A stretch of DNA of 64,000 nt from Microcella putealis (GTDB lineage: Bacteria > Actinomycetota > Actinomycetes > Actinomycetales > Microbacteriaceae), in NCBI RefSeq assembly GCF_004216575.1, contig NZ_SGWW01000001.1:682001-746000 (forward strand). The letters are read 5' to 3'. This document shows, piece after piece, positions 25,901 through 35,000 of the stretch (positions within the stretch are counted from its first letter, which is position 1; every line of letters starts with the position of its first letter). The position numbers were made by a program, and so were the translations under genes. Under the pieces are notes generated by a model that did no database searches, had not been told where the DNA came from, and saw only the letters and a list, made by a program, of their open reading frames with translations.

Positions 25901-26370
25901 GGGCGCAGGTCCTCCCAGCGGCCGTAGCGCTCCTCCATGTAGTCGATGGATGCGCTGATCACGCCGTTGCTGTACCGGTCGAACAACTGCATCTCGGTCA
26001 CGACGTCGGTGATGTCGAGGGGTTGCGCGGCGAGGTTCGGGTCAGAGGGCATGGGCGCGAGGGCGAGATCGAGCCCGAGGCTCGGCGGGCGGTCGGGCGA
26101 GCCGGCGATCATCGCGGTAAGCGCGGCATCGATGACCCGCTCAATGGTCTCCTCGTCCGTGTCCGTCACGTAGACGCGCGCCCGAATGTCGACGCCCGCG
26201 GGGCCCGTCGCGCCGGTCACGTAGGCATCTTCGATCGCCGGGTCGGCGGCCACCACGGCCGTTCGCACCTCGCTCCACACCTCGTCGGGGTGCGCCGTGC
26301 AGCCGGCGAGCAGGGCGGGTGCCGCGATTGCGGCCACGAGCGCGGCGACGTGTCGAGGGCGGGAGGTCAT
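25897..26370 (-). CDS. Lipoprotein of the T7SS operon
   Basis: 157 residues. Signal peptide with lipobox LLAGC (Cys about residue 23). The mature part is soluble and acidic (VYVTDTDEETIERVIDAAL). No known domain recognised. Coupled by ATGA overlaps to the hydrolase-fusion gene before it and the unknown gene after it, so it is probably made together with them and anchored outside the membrane. Confidence 0.75.
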   Translation of the reverse strand: MTSRPRHVAALVAAIAAPALLAGCTAHPDEVWSEVRTAVVAADPAIEDAYVTGATGPAGVDIRARVYVTDTDEETIERVIDAALTAMIAGSPDRPPSLGLDLALAPMPSDPNLAAQPLDITDVVTEMQLFDRYSNGVISASIDYMEERYGRWEDLRP

Positions 26371-28031
26371 GGGATGGCCGTTTCTGCCTCGGCGAACTCA
26401 TACCGGTAGGCGAGCTCGAGTTCGGAAAAGAACAGGGACTGACGGTCGATCACGCGCGCAAGGTCGGGGTACTCCGCCGTGATGGCGGGATCCGTGAAGC
26501 GGTCGGCCGAGTCGGCGTAGAACTCGGAACCGTGCGGGTAGTGCGAGGTGCCGCTCTGCACGCCCACGGTCACCCAATCTGGGTCTTGCCTCGGGGGGAC
26601 CCCGTCGAGCCGCGGCACATGATCGCCGTCGTGTTGGAGCGCGATGACCGACACGTCGGACGGGATCGGCATGTGATGGATCGGTGAGCCCGCGACCGCG
26701 ATCGCGCGGATGTCGAACGGGAGGGTGGGGTCGGACGCGAGCGCCCCGGCAAGAATGCCGCCCTGACTCCACCCAGCGAGCATGACGGCATCATTCGGCC
26801 CGATGCCGGCCTGGTGCATCGCCTCGATGACGGCGCGCTCGTACGCGGCACGCTGGTCGGGCGTGAGAATCAGTGCGAGGTTCGACCCCAGGTCGTTGAC
26901 AGCCCCCGCATCCCCGCCCGGGATCTGCCAATCCTGTGTGCTCGGCAGCGTGACGCGCCAAACAGGGTTTCCGTTCTCGTCGACGGCCGGAGAACCGTCC
27001 ACATCGAGCACCCGCACGATCTCGACAACGGTCGAGTGCGCGCCACCGGCACGATCCACCTCGCCGTTGCGGGAGAACAGGGCACCGTAGTCGGATCGGC
27101 CGCCGCGCGTTTCCAGCCGACCACCGAGGTACTCCTGTTGCGGGCGCACGCGCGGCGTCGGCGCGTTCGCTTCGCGCGCGAGCATAAGCCAGAGGGCGGG
27201 GACGAGAACCGGGATGGCGACGAGGAGAACGCTCACGAGCTGCTCGGCGATCTCGTCGAGGGTCAGCACCCCGTCGGCGAGCAGGACGGCGTACACGGGG
27301 AAGGCCGCGAGAAGGAACCCGACCGCGACGACGATTGCCGTCACGGCGACCGCGATGAGGATCAGCCCGTCGAGAACGGTGACGAGGAAATCCTCGACCC
27401 ACTGCGCGACCGCGGCGATGAACGCGCCGAGGTCACTGAGCGCAGCGCCGACCCGATCGAGCACCGAATCATTGAGCGTGCCGAGCGCGGGTCGGATGCG
27501 ATCAGCCGCGCGGGTCGCCGCGTCGTCCCAGTCATCGACGGCGGCGCGAGCGCGAGCGAGTGCGGCATCACGCACCGCACGGGCCTCGCTCAGCTGCGTA
27601 CCGAGCCACTGGATGCGCTGCTGGCGATCGGCCACCTCGGCGGGGTCGGGCAGGCTCACCGCAAGCATCATCGACTCACGGCGAATGTCGCCCAGCTCGT
27701 ACTCGAGACGGCGAATCTCGGTCTCTGCCGTGTCGATATCTGCCTGCGCGTCGTCGTACCGACGCTGAACGTCGGCGAGCTCGACGGCGTAGTCCGTGAG
27801 CGCCCCGGCCGCCGCCTCGTAGCGCTCGTGCGCGTCGCGGAGGCCGCTCGTGGCATCGACCGTGCGCGAGCGGATGGCGTCGACCGAGTCGCCCGCCGTC
27901 TCGCCGACGTCGGCGATCTGGTCGAGGGTTACCGACAGTGCGCGCAGGGTCTCGGCGATGCGCGCGAGGTCGTCGGCGCCGGCGCTGACGGCTGCCGCAT
28001 CACCCATCGGAGCGATCAGCAGCGTGCTCAC
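26367..28031 (-). CDS. Helical (WXG/LXG-like)-membrane-serine hydrolase fusion, candidate T7SS substrate
   Basis: 554 residues from GTG 28031 (overlaps the previous stop). Residues 15-215 are almost wholly helical with heptad-like pattern, reminiscent of LXG/PPE N-terminal domains. Two membrane helices follow (about 221-251 and 264-284). The C-terminal part is an alpha/beta hydrolase: nucleophile Ser422 in LAGWSQGGILAG, later QHDGDHVPRLDG and GTSHYPHGSEFY supplying Asp and His candidates. This resembles PE-PPE hydrolases or polymorphic T7SS effectors, but the hydrolase could also serve the wall. No immunity gene is obvious. Confidence 0.75.
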   Translation of the reverse strand: MSTLLIAPMGDAAAVSAGADDLARIAETLRALSVTLDQIADVGETAGDSVDAIRSRTVDATSGLRDAHERYEAAAGALTDYAVELADVQRRYDDAQADIDTAETEIRRLEYELGDIRRESMMLAVSLPDPAEVADRQQRIQWLGTQLSEARAVRDAALARARAAVDDWDDAATRAADRIRPALGTLNDSVLDRVGAALSDLGAFIAAVAQWVEDFLVTVLDGLILIAVAVTAIVVAVGFLLAAFPVYAVLLADGVLTLDEIAEQLVSVLLVAIPVLVPALWLMLAREANAPTPRVRPQQEYLGGRLETRGGRSDYGALFSRNGEVDRAGGAHSTVVEIVRVLDVDGSPAVDENGNPVWRVTLPSTQDWQIPGGDAGAVNDLGSNLALILTPDQRAAYERAVIEAMHQAGIGPNDAVMLAGWSQGGILAGALASDPTLPFDIRAIAVAGSPIHHMPIPSDVSVIALQHDGDHVPRLDGVPPRQDPDWVTVGVQSGTSHYPHGSEFYADSADRFTDPAITAEYPDLARVIDRQSLFFSELELAYRYEFAEAETAIP

Positions 28032-28336
28032 TGGGCCGACTCCTCGGTCGACGTGAACGCGGTGACCCGCTGCGCCAGTTCCGCGTCGAGCGCCTGGAAC
28101 GTGTCGTGAATAGCGACCACCGCCTCCCTGACGGCGGCGATCTCGTCCGTCAGTTGTTCGCGGCGCACGCTCCACGCGTCGCGAAAGTCAGCGACCGCGA
28201 ACTGCAGGCGGTAGTGCCCGGTCGCCTCGGGAAGTCCGGCGTGGATGCTGCGCGCGCCCTCGAATTCCGTAATGACGCTCGCGAGGCGGTCACGTGCATC
28301 CGCCAGTCGCTCGAAATCGAGGCGCAGGTCGCTCAT
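28028..28336 (-). CDS. Small helical WXG100-superfamily-like protein, W-x-x-R-R type
   Basis: 102 residues from ATG 28336. All-helical, with FRDAWSVRREQLTDEI at mid-length where WXG100 proteins carry their turn, and a second helix EAVVAIHDTFQALDAEL. The AxWxxRR motif is shared with the protein at 31.3-31.6 kb (HNWTNRRGDLVEQL). Likely partner or co-secreted chaperone for the large helical fusion protein encoded by the next, overlapping gene. Confidence 0.75.
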   Translation of the reverse strand: MSDLRLDFERLADARDRLASVITEFEGARSIHAGLPEATGHYRLQFAVADFRDAWSVRREQLTDEIAAVREAVVAIHDTFQALDAELAQRVTAFTSTEESAQ

Positions 28337-28342
28337 CACGCT

Positions 28343-28951
28343 TTACAGCCCATCTCTCGACCGGGCGCTCACCGAGGCAGGACTCGCAGACACCGTGGCG
28401 GCGAGCCTCTCAATGCGGGGCTTGAGCTTCTCGAAATCAACGAGGTCGATCTCGCCTCCGCTCAGGATCAACAGCTCGTCGTCATCAGCAAACGCGTAGT
28501 CAACCCTGCCGTACACGACCCCGTGATCGTTGAGCGGCAAGTAGCGGACGCAGACCGCACCAACCGTGCCGTCTTCCGTCGTGAAGTCAGCGGAGTACGG
28601 TGCCCCCAATTGCGTCGGATCATCGGCACCAGCCGCGTCGGCGAGTGACCCGGCCCCCATACGTGAGCGTTCGTACGCGACGGCCTCGACGATGTACGCC
28701 GGTCCGTCCCACGCCTCGAAGGCCACGAATACTCGGGAGCGCGCGCTCTGGCCGCGCTGCGCGGCCATCGCCAGGAGTTCATGCACCCGCGCTCGCACCT
28801 CGGGCGCGAAATCGTGGAGAAGAGTGAGCTCATCAACAAGCGCGGTCAGCCACTCATCGACGGTGGCGTACTCGCCACCGTGCGCTGCGGGAAACGGCCA
28901 CCGTTCGGGTACGCCGATCCACTCGTCCGGATGCCGAATGAAGAAACTCAC
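28343..28951 (-). CDS. Unknown T7SS-operon protein, paralogue 3 of 3
   Basis: 202 residues from GTG 28951, overlapping the preceding stop. Starts FIRHPDEWIGVPERWPFP; helical middle LVDELTLLHDFAPEVRARVHELLAMA; then VFVAFEAWDGPAYIVEAVAY and an acidic FADDDELLILSGGEIDLVDFEKL. The order helix, then beta strands about an amphipathic face, is as in its two relatives in the same operon. No catalytic signature. Cytoplasmic by sequence. Confidence 0.65.
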   Translation of the reverse strand: MSFFIRHPDEWIGVPERWPFPAAHGGEYATVDEWLTALVDELTLLHDFAPEVRARVHELLAMAAQRGQSARSRVFVAFEAWDGPAYIVEAVAYERSRMGAGSLADAAGADDPTQLGAPYSADFTTEDGTVGAVCVRYLPLNDHGVVYGRVDYAFADDDELLILSGGEIDLVDFEKLKPRIERLAATVSASPASVSARSRDGL

Positions 28952-29544
28952 GCGTCCCCCTCCTCTCGACGGAAGCGAACGGTGGACATCATGGCGTCGA
29001 TGAGAGACTCGAGCGCGTTCAACACCTCGTCGAATCCCGGCTCATCGCTCGTCAGGATGCTGGCACCGAACAACAGCCACTCCTCGAGCCAGGGAACATG
29101 GCACACATACGACACGGTCCGGTAAGCGGGGGCATCGTCCGTCGCCGGCACATCGACGGAGCGCCGGATTGCCGCGAGTCCATCGATCTCGATAGCTCGA
29201 GAGCCCGCATTCGCGAGCCCTACCAACATTTCTAACGGCGAGCGGCCGTCGGAAGCGGGAGGTGGCACGGAAAAGGTAGCGATCGACACCGGGATGGGGA
29301 GATCGTCGACGCTCGCGAGCGAGACGATGACATCGAGCGCACCGCGGTCGCGGGCTGTGTCGATTGCATGCTGTGCGGTCCGCCCCAGCAGAGAGCGCAG
29401 CGGTGTTTGTCGATCTTTCGGTGCACGACGTGCGACATCGTCGATCAACGCATCGAAGCGTTCCTGAATCGACTCATCCACCCGCATTCGCACCCAACCG
29501 GGCGGCAGCAAGATCGTGTAGGGCGCCGCGGTGTCGGAGATCAC
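28948..29544 (-). CDS. Unknown T7SS-operon protein, paralogue 2 of 3
   Basis: 198 residues from GTG 29544. YTILLPPGWVRMRVDESIQE, helical TPLRSLLGRTAQHAIDTA, then VIVSLASVDDLPIPVSIATF, RTVSYVCHVPWLEEWLLFG and a C-terminal helix LNALESLIDAMMSTV. The start of the domain matches that of the 25.2 kb gene closely. Soluble. Flanked on both sides by GTGA overlaps. Confidence 0.7.
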   Translation of the reverse strand: MISDTAAPYTILLPPGWVRMRVDESIQERFDALIDDVARRAPKDRQTPLRSLLGRTAQHAIDTARDRGALDVIVSLASVDDLPIPVSIATFSVPPPASDGRSPLEMLVGLANAGSRAIEIDGLAAIRRSVDVPATDDAPAYRTVSYVCHVPWLEEWLLFGASILTSDEPGFDEVLNALESLIDAMMSTVRFRREEGDA

Positions 29545-30062
29545 GAGTCCCCCGCTCGCACGCCGCGGGCACGCGCTCGGCCAGTGGGGCGCCCGCGGTT
29601 GAGCTGAACTGCGCGAGTCCCAGCGACGACAGCCACGATCACAAGCAGGACAACGGGAATGAGGTACAACTCCCACCCGTCTCGGAAGTACCAGCGCGCC
29701 CACGTCCCCCCGACGACGGCGGTCACGCCCGACAACAGCGCGACGATGGAGGCCCCGGCTAGCAAAAAGATCGGCCCGACCCTGCGCACGTAATGGCGTT
29801 CGGGGCGCCACACCATGCGCAATACAACGATCCATCCGGCCGCGGCCACGAGGAACAGCCACCAGGGAACCTCGATCGGGAATCGCCCACGCCATTGAAG
29901 CCACGCGGTCTGACGCGCAGTCTCAAGCTCGTTGGGCTGTGCACCCGTCACCAGGAGTATCGCGAGGTTCGCCGCAAGCAAGAGAAGAGCGACCACGACA
30001 AACAAAGCGAGGCCGAGCGTTACATAGGCCGCGCGTCGCCCGACAACCTCGTCGTCGTGCAT
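29541..30062 (-). CDS. Four-helix membrane protein of the T7SS operon
   Basis: 173 residues from ATG 30062 (TGATG with the preceding stop). Membrane helices at about residues 12-36, 66-82, 97-118 and 132-150 (AAYVTLGLALFVVVALLLLA being the first), Arg-rich C-terminal tail facing the cytoplasm. No domain recognised. Might serve as a membrane component of the secretion apparatus or as an immunity protein for a neighbouring effector; neither is shown. Confidence 0.7.
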   Translation of the reverse strand: MHDDEVVGRRAAYVTLGLALFVVVALLLLAANLAILLVTGAQPNELETARQTAWLQWRGRFPIEVPWWLFLVAAAGWIVVLRMVWRPERHYVRRVGPIFLLAGASIVALLSGVTAVVGGTWARWYFRDGWELYLIPVVLLVIVAVVAGTRAVQLNRGRPTGRARARGVRAGDS

Positions 30063-31309
30063 CACCAGTCCGCGTTCTGCCACGAATTCACTCCAGCGTC
30101 ATCGGGCACGACGAGATCGGTGATCAGGTCATCCGCCATCCCGCCGAAAGCTTGGTAGCCAAAATCAGCGGCAAATGTCGACACAGCCCGCGGCATCGTT
30201 GCCGCAACGGCCGCCGACGTGTTCCCCGACAGAAGGATGGGGGTCTTTGCAAGCGCGGCGACGTTCAGCAACTCACCAAAACTCGTCGTGGCGAACGCCC
30301 CTCCTGGGTTTCGCGTCATGAATTGCGTTATGACGTTGCTCGCGATTGGCCGAGTGATGCCTGAGATGCCCGAACCAGCCGCGCTCCCCATGATCGCGTT
30401 CGTCGCCGTAGTCGTCACCGCACCGCGCGAGGCTGCCGCCACGTTGCCGAGGACTTTTCCAACCCCGAAGGGAATGATGGCGAGCGCTGTCGTCACGATC
30501 GCCTCAAGAACCGAACTTCGCCCAGTACCCGCCTTCGCCCAGGCGTTCGCGATAACCGCAGCAGCAACGACAACGCTCACGGCAAGCACGACCAGGTTGA
30601 GCCCGGGAACGAATAGAGCGATCACCGCCAGGGCGGCTGCGACATAACCCGCGATCTCGATAACGGTGTCGATCCACGGGTTATCGGTCAGAAATTGATC
30701 AACCTTGTCCCAGAAGTCATCGTTGATGTTGCCGGTGTTTTCGACCTCCTCGATGCGCCCCGCCGCATACTCAGCCGCCTGATCTCGCGCTTCGATGATC
30801 CCGTTCAGTGCCTGGATGGCCGACGAAATGTCACCGTGTGCCTCGGTGGCGCGGCTGTTCCACACCTGCCACTGCCGGAGCGCCTCGTCTGCGTCAGGCT
30901 CGCCCATCATGGCCCGGCGTTGATGCTCGTCCTGCCAGTACCGCGTTTGCTGATCGGAATTCGCCGCGGACTCGCGCGACTCCAGCGCACGCTGCAGCAG
31001 GGTGAGCGATTCGGACTGCGCAGAGCGAAGTGGCTCAACGTAGCCACGAAGGGCATCGGCCACTCCGTCGTATCGCTGTGCTGCACGGCCGATGCGCTCG
31101 GCAACCTCCACCGCCACCTCACGCATGGCGTCAATCGCTTCGCCCCGCATGTCATCGCCGTCGAACGCATTCGTCAAGTCAACTTCCGCCCGCGCGATCG
31201 CTGCGGCAACGGCCGCGTAGCGACCGGAGGCGCGGCTCACCTCAGCCCAGTCTCCGGGCACGGGGTCCGTGGACCACTGGAGCGGCGACCAGTCTGACGG
31301 GCGACTCAT
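30062..31309 (-). CDS. Large helical protein with membrane segment, candidate T7SS substrate
   Basis: 415 residues from ATG 31309. The first 195 residues are helical and charged (WXG-like beginning DWSPLQWSTDPVPGDW), then a strongly hydrophobic block IEIAGYVAAALAVIALFVPG and VVLAVSVVVAAAVIANAW, then Gly/Ala/Thr-rich sequence with IVTTALAIIPFGVGKVLG. The C terminus (DDLITDLVVPDDAGVNSW) shows no known toxin domain. Same layout as the hydrolase fusion (helical head, membrane hairpin, C-terminal module), and likewise preceded by a small W-x-x-R-R gene. Confidence 0.7.
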   Translation of the reverse strand: MSRPSDWSPLQWSTDPVPGDWAEVSRASGRYAAVAAAIARAEVDLTNAFDGDDMRGEAIDAMREVAVEVAERIGRAAQRYDGVADALRGYVEPLRSAQSESLTLLQRALESRESAANSDQQTRYWQDEHQRRAMMGEPDADEALRQWQVWNSRATEAHGDISSAIQALNGIIEARDQAAEYAAGRIEEVENTGNINDDFWDKVDQFLTDNPWIDTVIEIAGYVAAALAVIALFVPGLNLVVLAVSVVVAAAVIANAWAKAGTGRSSVLEAIVTTALAIIPFGVGKVLGNVAAASRGAVTTTATNAIMGSAAGSGISGITRPIASNVITQFMTRNPGGAFATTSFGELLNVAALAKTPILLSGNTSAAVAATMPRAVSTFAADFGYQAFGGMADDLITDLVVPDDAGVNSWQNADW

Positions 31310-31593
31310 GATTCACCTCTTACCGAGTTGGCGAGCCCACCGTCGACGTCCGTGAACGACTGATCGAGGTGCGCAAAGTGCTCTTCGAGAGTCTGCAACT
31401 GTTCGACGAGGTCGCCGCGACGGTTCGTCCAATTGTGCGTAAAGGCGCGAACGCGTTCGGCCAAGCCGCGATGACCGACCGCCTCAGCGACGTCGCTACT
31501 GGTGTCGTCCGCCGACTCGAATTCGCGTCGGATGCGCGCCAAGTCAGTCCGCAGTCGGGCGACCGTGTCGCCGTCGTGGATCAGGTCACTCAC
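31306..31593 (-). CDS. Small helical WXG100-superfamily-like protein, W-x-x-R-R type
   Basis: 95 residues from GTG 31593, GAGGAG about ten bases upstream. Two long helices joined at FTHNWTNRRGDLVEQL; the Trp sits where WXG100 proteins have W-x-G. Related to the 102-residue protein at 28.0 kb. ATGA overlap with the following large helical protein suggests they form a pair. Confidence 0.78.
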   Translation of the reverse strand: MSDLIHDGDTVARLRTDLARIRREFESADDTSSDVAEAVGHRGLAERVRAFTHNWTNRRGDLVEQLQTLEEHFAHLDQSFTDVDGGLANSVRGES

Positions 31594-31620
31594 GTCTCGA
31601 ATCTCCTCATCTCGCAGAGA

Positions 31621-31651
31621 GCGCCGGTGGCTCGCAGGGAGCCACCGGCGC
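31621..31651 (-). terminator. Strong hairpin after the EsxA-like gene
   Basis: Perfect 13-bp arms (31621-31633, 31639-31651; GCGCCGGTGGCTC and its complement) with a GCAGG loop, eight bases after the stop. No U-run. It lies inside an otherwise tightly packed operon, so it probably acts as a partial terminator or RNA-end stabiliser that makes the EsxA-like protein more abundant than downstream products. Confidence 0.65.
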
Positions 31652-31658
31652 GGGACAA

Positions 31659-31955
31659 CTAGCCGCGAATCGCGTTCGCGAGACCCTCGTCGGTCTGCTG
31701 CAGAGCGTCGGCAGCCGAGACCAGGAAGGTCGCGAGACCCTCAAGGCCGTCGACGGCCTGCGAGGTGCCGGTGCGGAACTGCTCGAACGAGTCGCGGTAC
31801 GCCGCCGACGACTGCTCGGCCTGGAAGCCGCTCGCGGTCAGGTTCTGGACGAGCGTCGAGAGCTCAGCAAGCTTCTGCTGCATCTCGTCGCGGCCCATCC
31901 GCAGTCGGTTCGCCGCGTCGCGCAGCTCGTCGTAGGTGACGTTCAGATTCGCCAT
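31659..31955 (-). CDS. esxA: WXG100 family secreted protein (EsxA-like)
   Basis: 98 residues, AAAAGGAG before the ATG. Helix-turn-helix hairpin: YDELRDAANRLRMGRDEM, turn at LTASGFQAEQSSAAYRDSF, second helix LEGLATFLVSAADAL. The W-x-G is replaced by SGF, as in many actinobacterial EsxA homologues whose sequence reads xxGFxxxQASGAF. The C-terminal DEGLANAI resembles the YxxxD/E export signal region without the Tyr. Expected to be a dimeric T7SS substrate. First gene behind its own promoter, at the end of eccC. Confidence 0.93.
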   Translation of the reverse strand: MANLNVTYDELRDAANRLRMGRDEMQQKLAELSTLVQNLTASGFQAEQSSAAYRDSFEQFRTGTSQAVDGLEGLATFLVSAADALQQTDEGLANAIRG

Positions 31956-32006
31956 GGTGTGCTCCTTTTTCTCTGACTCCGCCGCGCTGGCGGGCTGGCA
32001 TGCTCA

Positions 32007-32053
32007 ACGCTAAAACGCTGAGTATCCATCGGTCGATGGGGAGGCCTCCCCAT
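32007..32053 (-). promoter_or_regulatory. esxA promoter with T7SS operator palindrome (copy A)
   Basis: ATGGGGAGGCCTCCCCAT (32036-32053) is a perfect 18-bp palindrome inside the last codons of eccC. Twenty-five bases on, the -10 TAGCGT (minus strand, 32012-32007) contains the eccC stop TAG. esxA starts 52 bases after the -10. Same elements as copies B and C, with the spacing shorter by nine or ten bases, close to one helical turn. Confidence 0.7.
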
Positions 32054-35000
32054 TCGGTCCCCCCACGAGGGGAAGCTGGACGCGCACGGCCTTGCCGCGC
32101 GCGATGAGGTAACCGCGGCCGGGCGGGAACTCGGCACGCGAGACGCGCGGCAGCGAGGTCTTGAGGATGGTGTCGCCCTCGATCGACTCGGGCTGCAGCA
32201 AGAAGCCCGTGCGCGCGGCCTTCACCTCCGCGAGCAGTGGCCACGACGAGCCCCACGTACCGGTCTCGGAGTCGGCGATGACGAGGTGATCGCTGCGCTT
32301 GATCGCCTTGATCAGCTCCACGAGCGGTGCGTCAGCCGTGCTGCTCAGGAAGTCGGCGAGCTGCTCGATCGCGACCACGACGCGGCCGGTGGTGGCCGGG
32401 TCGGCGATGAGCGCCGTGATCTCCTTCGCGAGGGCCGCCGCATCCTCAACCGTGACCGCCGTCGCCTCCCAGCCGGGCATCCGCCCGATCGGTGAGCGAG
32501 GCGAGCCAAAGTAGAAGCGCGTGACGGCGGGAACCGCTGCCTCGACCGACTGCACGAGCCAGGCGAGCGCGTTCGTGCGCCCGGATGCGGGTGGCCCGGC
32601 AAGCAGGAACGCTCCGCTCGGCTCAAACGCAATCGGAGCAAGCGTGTCCTCGGCGATGCCGAGAACCGGCCTGCCGTCGACCGCCGGCGGAAGGACGGAG
32701 GGGGCGAACTCGGTCGCCAGAGACCCAATGGTCTCAGCGGGCTGCCGGCCCGTGCGTTCGATCGCGCGGCCGAGTTCGATGAGGGCGGCGGCCTGCTCGG
32801 CCGTGCCCGTGTGACCGCCCACCACCGCGACCTGCGTCTCGACACCGTCGACGATCGCGCGCCCAGGGGGCGACGTCGCGGAGAGGATGTCGGCGGGCGC
32901 GTCGACCATCATGTAGCCGCCCTCGTCGGCGAGACGGTGCACGATGCGCCGCTGGAAGGCGGACGCGACTCCCGAGGGAACGCTCGCCGGCCGGTCGGCG
33001 GTCATCGCCACGTGCATGCCGAGCGCTCGGCCCTCGCTGATCAGCTGCTGGAACACCTGGTACCAGGGCGCCCGGCCCGCCCCGACCTCCCAGTCAGTGC
33101 GGAAGGACGGGAAGTTGTCGACGAGCAACAGGATGCGGCGCTCGTCGGGCGCACCGGCGATGCGGCGGAAGTCAACGATGCTCCCCGCATCGACGGCGGC
33201 GTAGCGGGCCGCGCGGTCCTCGAGAAGGCCGCGCAGCATCCGGAAAAGGCGAATGACCCGCTCCGGGTCATCGCCGCTGACGACCGAGCCGACGTGCGGA
33301 AGCGTTTCGAGCATCCGCAAGCCACCCGTGCCGAAATCGAGCGCGTACACGTCGACGGGGCCACCGCGCGGCGTGACGCCCGCGGCCGCCGCAAGCGAGC
33401 GCAGCGTGACGGTCTTGCCGCTGCCGCCCGCGCCGAAGATGACGACGTTGCCGTCGACGTCGGGGCGGAAATAGGTTTCGGCCTGGCGCTGCTGCTGCGG
33501 AAGGTCACTGACGCCGAGCACCAGCTCAGAATCGGTGCGCTGGCGCAGGCGGGTCAGGTCGTAGGCGGGGGCCAGCTCGTCGAGCCACGGGCGGCGCGGC
33601 GGAGGAATCGCGGCCGTCGACGCCGCCTGGATGAGGTTGGCGACGAGGCGCGCCTGGTCGGTGGGCCCCTCCTCATCGGCAACGGGGCTCGCCACGTCTA
33701 AGCCACCCGGGCGCTCCCAGGGCTGCTCGGTGCCGAAACGCAGCTCGGCAATATCGACGCTCGGCGGAGCGGGGGTGTCGCTGGTGTAGCCACCCGCGTA
33801 CGCCGACTGGAACGGCGTGAGACGACCCGGACCGGTCTTCGCGATGCCGCGGCCCGGGATCGACGGGTCGAATGTGCCTGCGACGGGATCGCCGACGACG
33901 TCCATCGAGTCAGACTCGTCGGCCATGCGCAGTGCGATGCGGAGGTTTGTGTTCGCGCGCAGATTGTCTTTGATGACGCCGGCCGGCCGCTGCGTTGCCA
34001 TGATCAGGTGGATGCCCAGCGAGCGACCGCGCTGCGCGATATCGACAACGCCGTCGACGAACTCTGGAACGTCACTGGCAAGTGCCGCGAACTCGTCGAT
34101 CACGATGACGAGCGCGGGGGGCGCATCGGGATCGCCGCGCTTTTCGAGCTCGATCAGGTCTTTCGCCTTCTTGCGGTTGAAGAGGTGCTCGCGGTGGTGC
34201 AGCTCGGCACGCAAGCTCGTCAGTGCACGGCGCACGAGGTGAGGGCTCAGGTCGGTCACGAGGCCGACGCAGTGCGGCAGATCCACGCAGTCGGCGAATG
34301 CCGAGCCGCCCTTGTAGTCGACGAAGAGGAAGGTCACGCGGTCGGGGCTGTACTCGGCGGCCATGCCGAGCACCCACGCCTGCAGAAATTCGCTCTTGCC
34401 CGAACCCGTGGTTCCGCCGACGAGGGCGTGCGGACCCTGCGTGCGCAGGTCAAGGTGCATCGCGTCGAGCCCGGCCGAACCCACAATCGCGCGCAGTTTG
34501 CCAGCGCGTCGACGAGCGGGAGCTGCCCCGGAGCGGTCGTGGATCGAGTCGTTTTCGCGCCAGCGGCCCACTGCCACGCCGGGAGTCGTGGCGAGCTCGG
34601 GGCCGAGCAGCGACAGCAGCATCGCCGTGCGCGGGAGGTCACTTTCATCGCTGATCGCCGCACCCGCATCACTGACCGGCGCGAGGCGCCGCGCCACCCG
34701 AAGAGCCTCGTCGCGGGAGACCGACTCGGTGCGCACGTCGACGAGTTCGTTGCCCAGGCGGACGAGCCCGACGCGCGCGGCCGTGGGCGAGCTCGGTTCG
34801 ACGAAAGTGCGCGCGACGGCGGGAAGCTCGCGCACACCGGCGGCGACCCAGATCGGATACACGCCAGCGTCGGCACCGCGCTCTGCCATCTGCACGAGGC
34901 GCGCACGGTCGACCGGCGCATCATCGGCGACCAGCACGACAACCGCGGGCGTGGCCGCCGGCGGCGGCGTGGCGATCTTCTCGGCGCCATCTCCCGCGGA

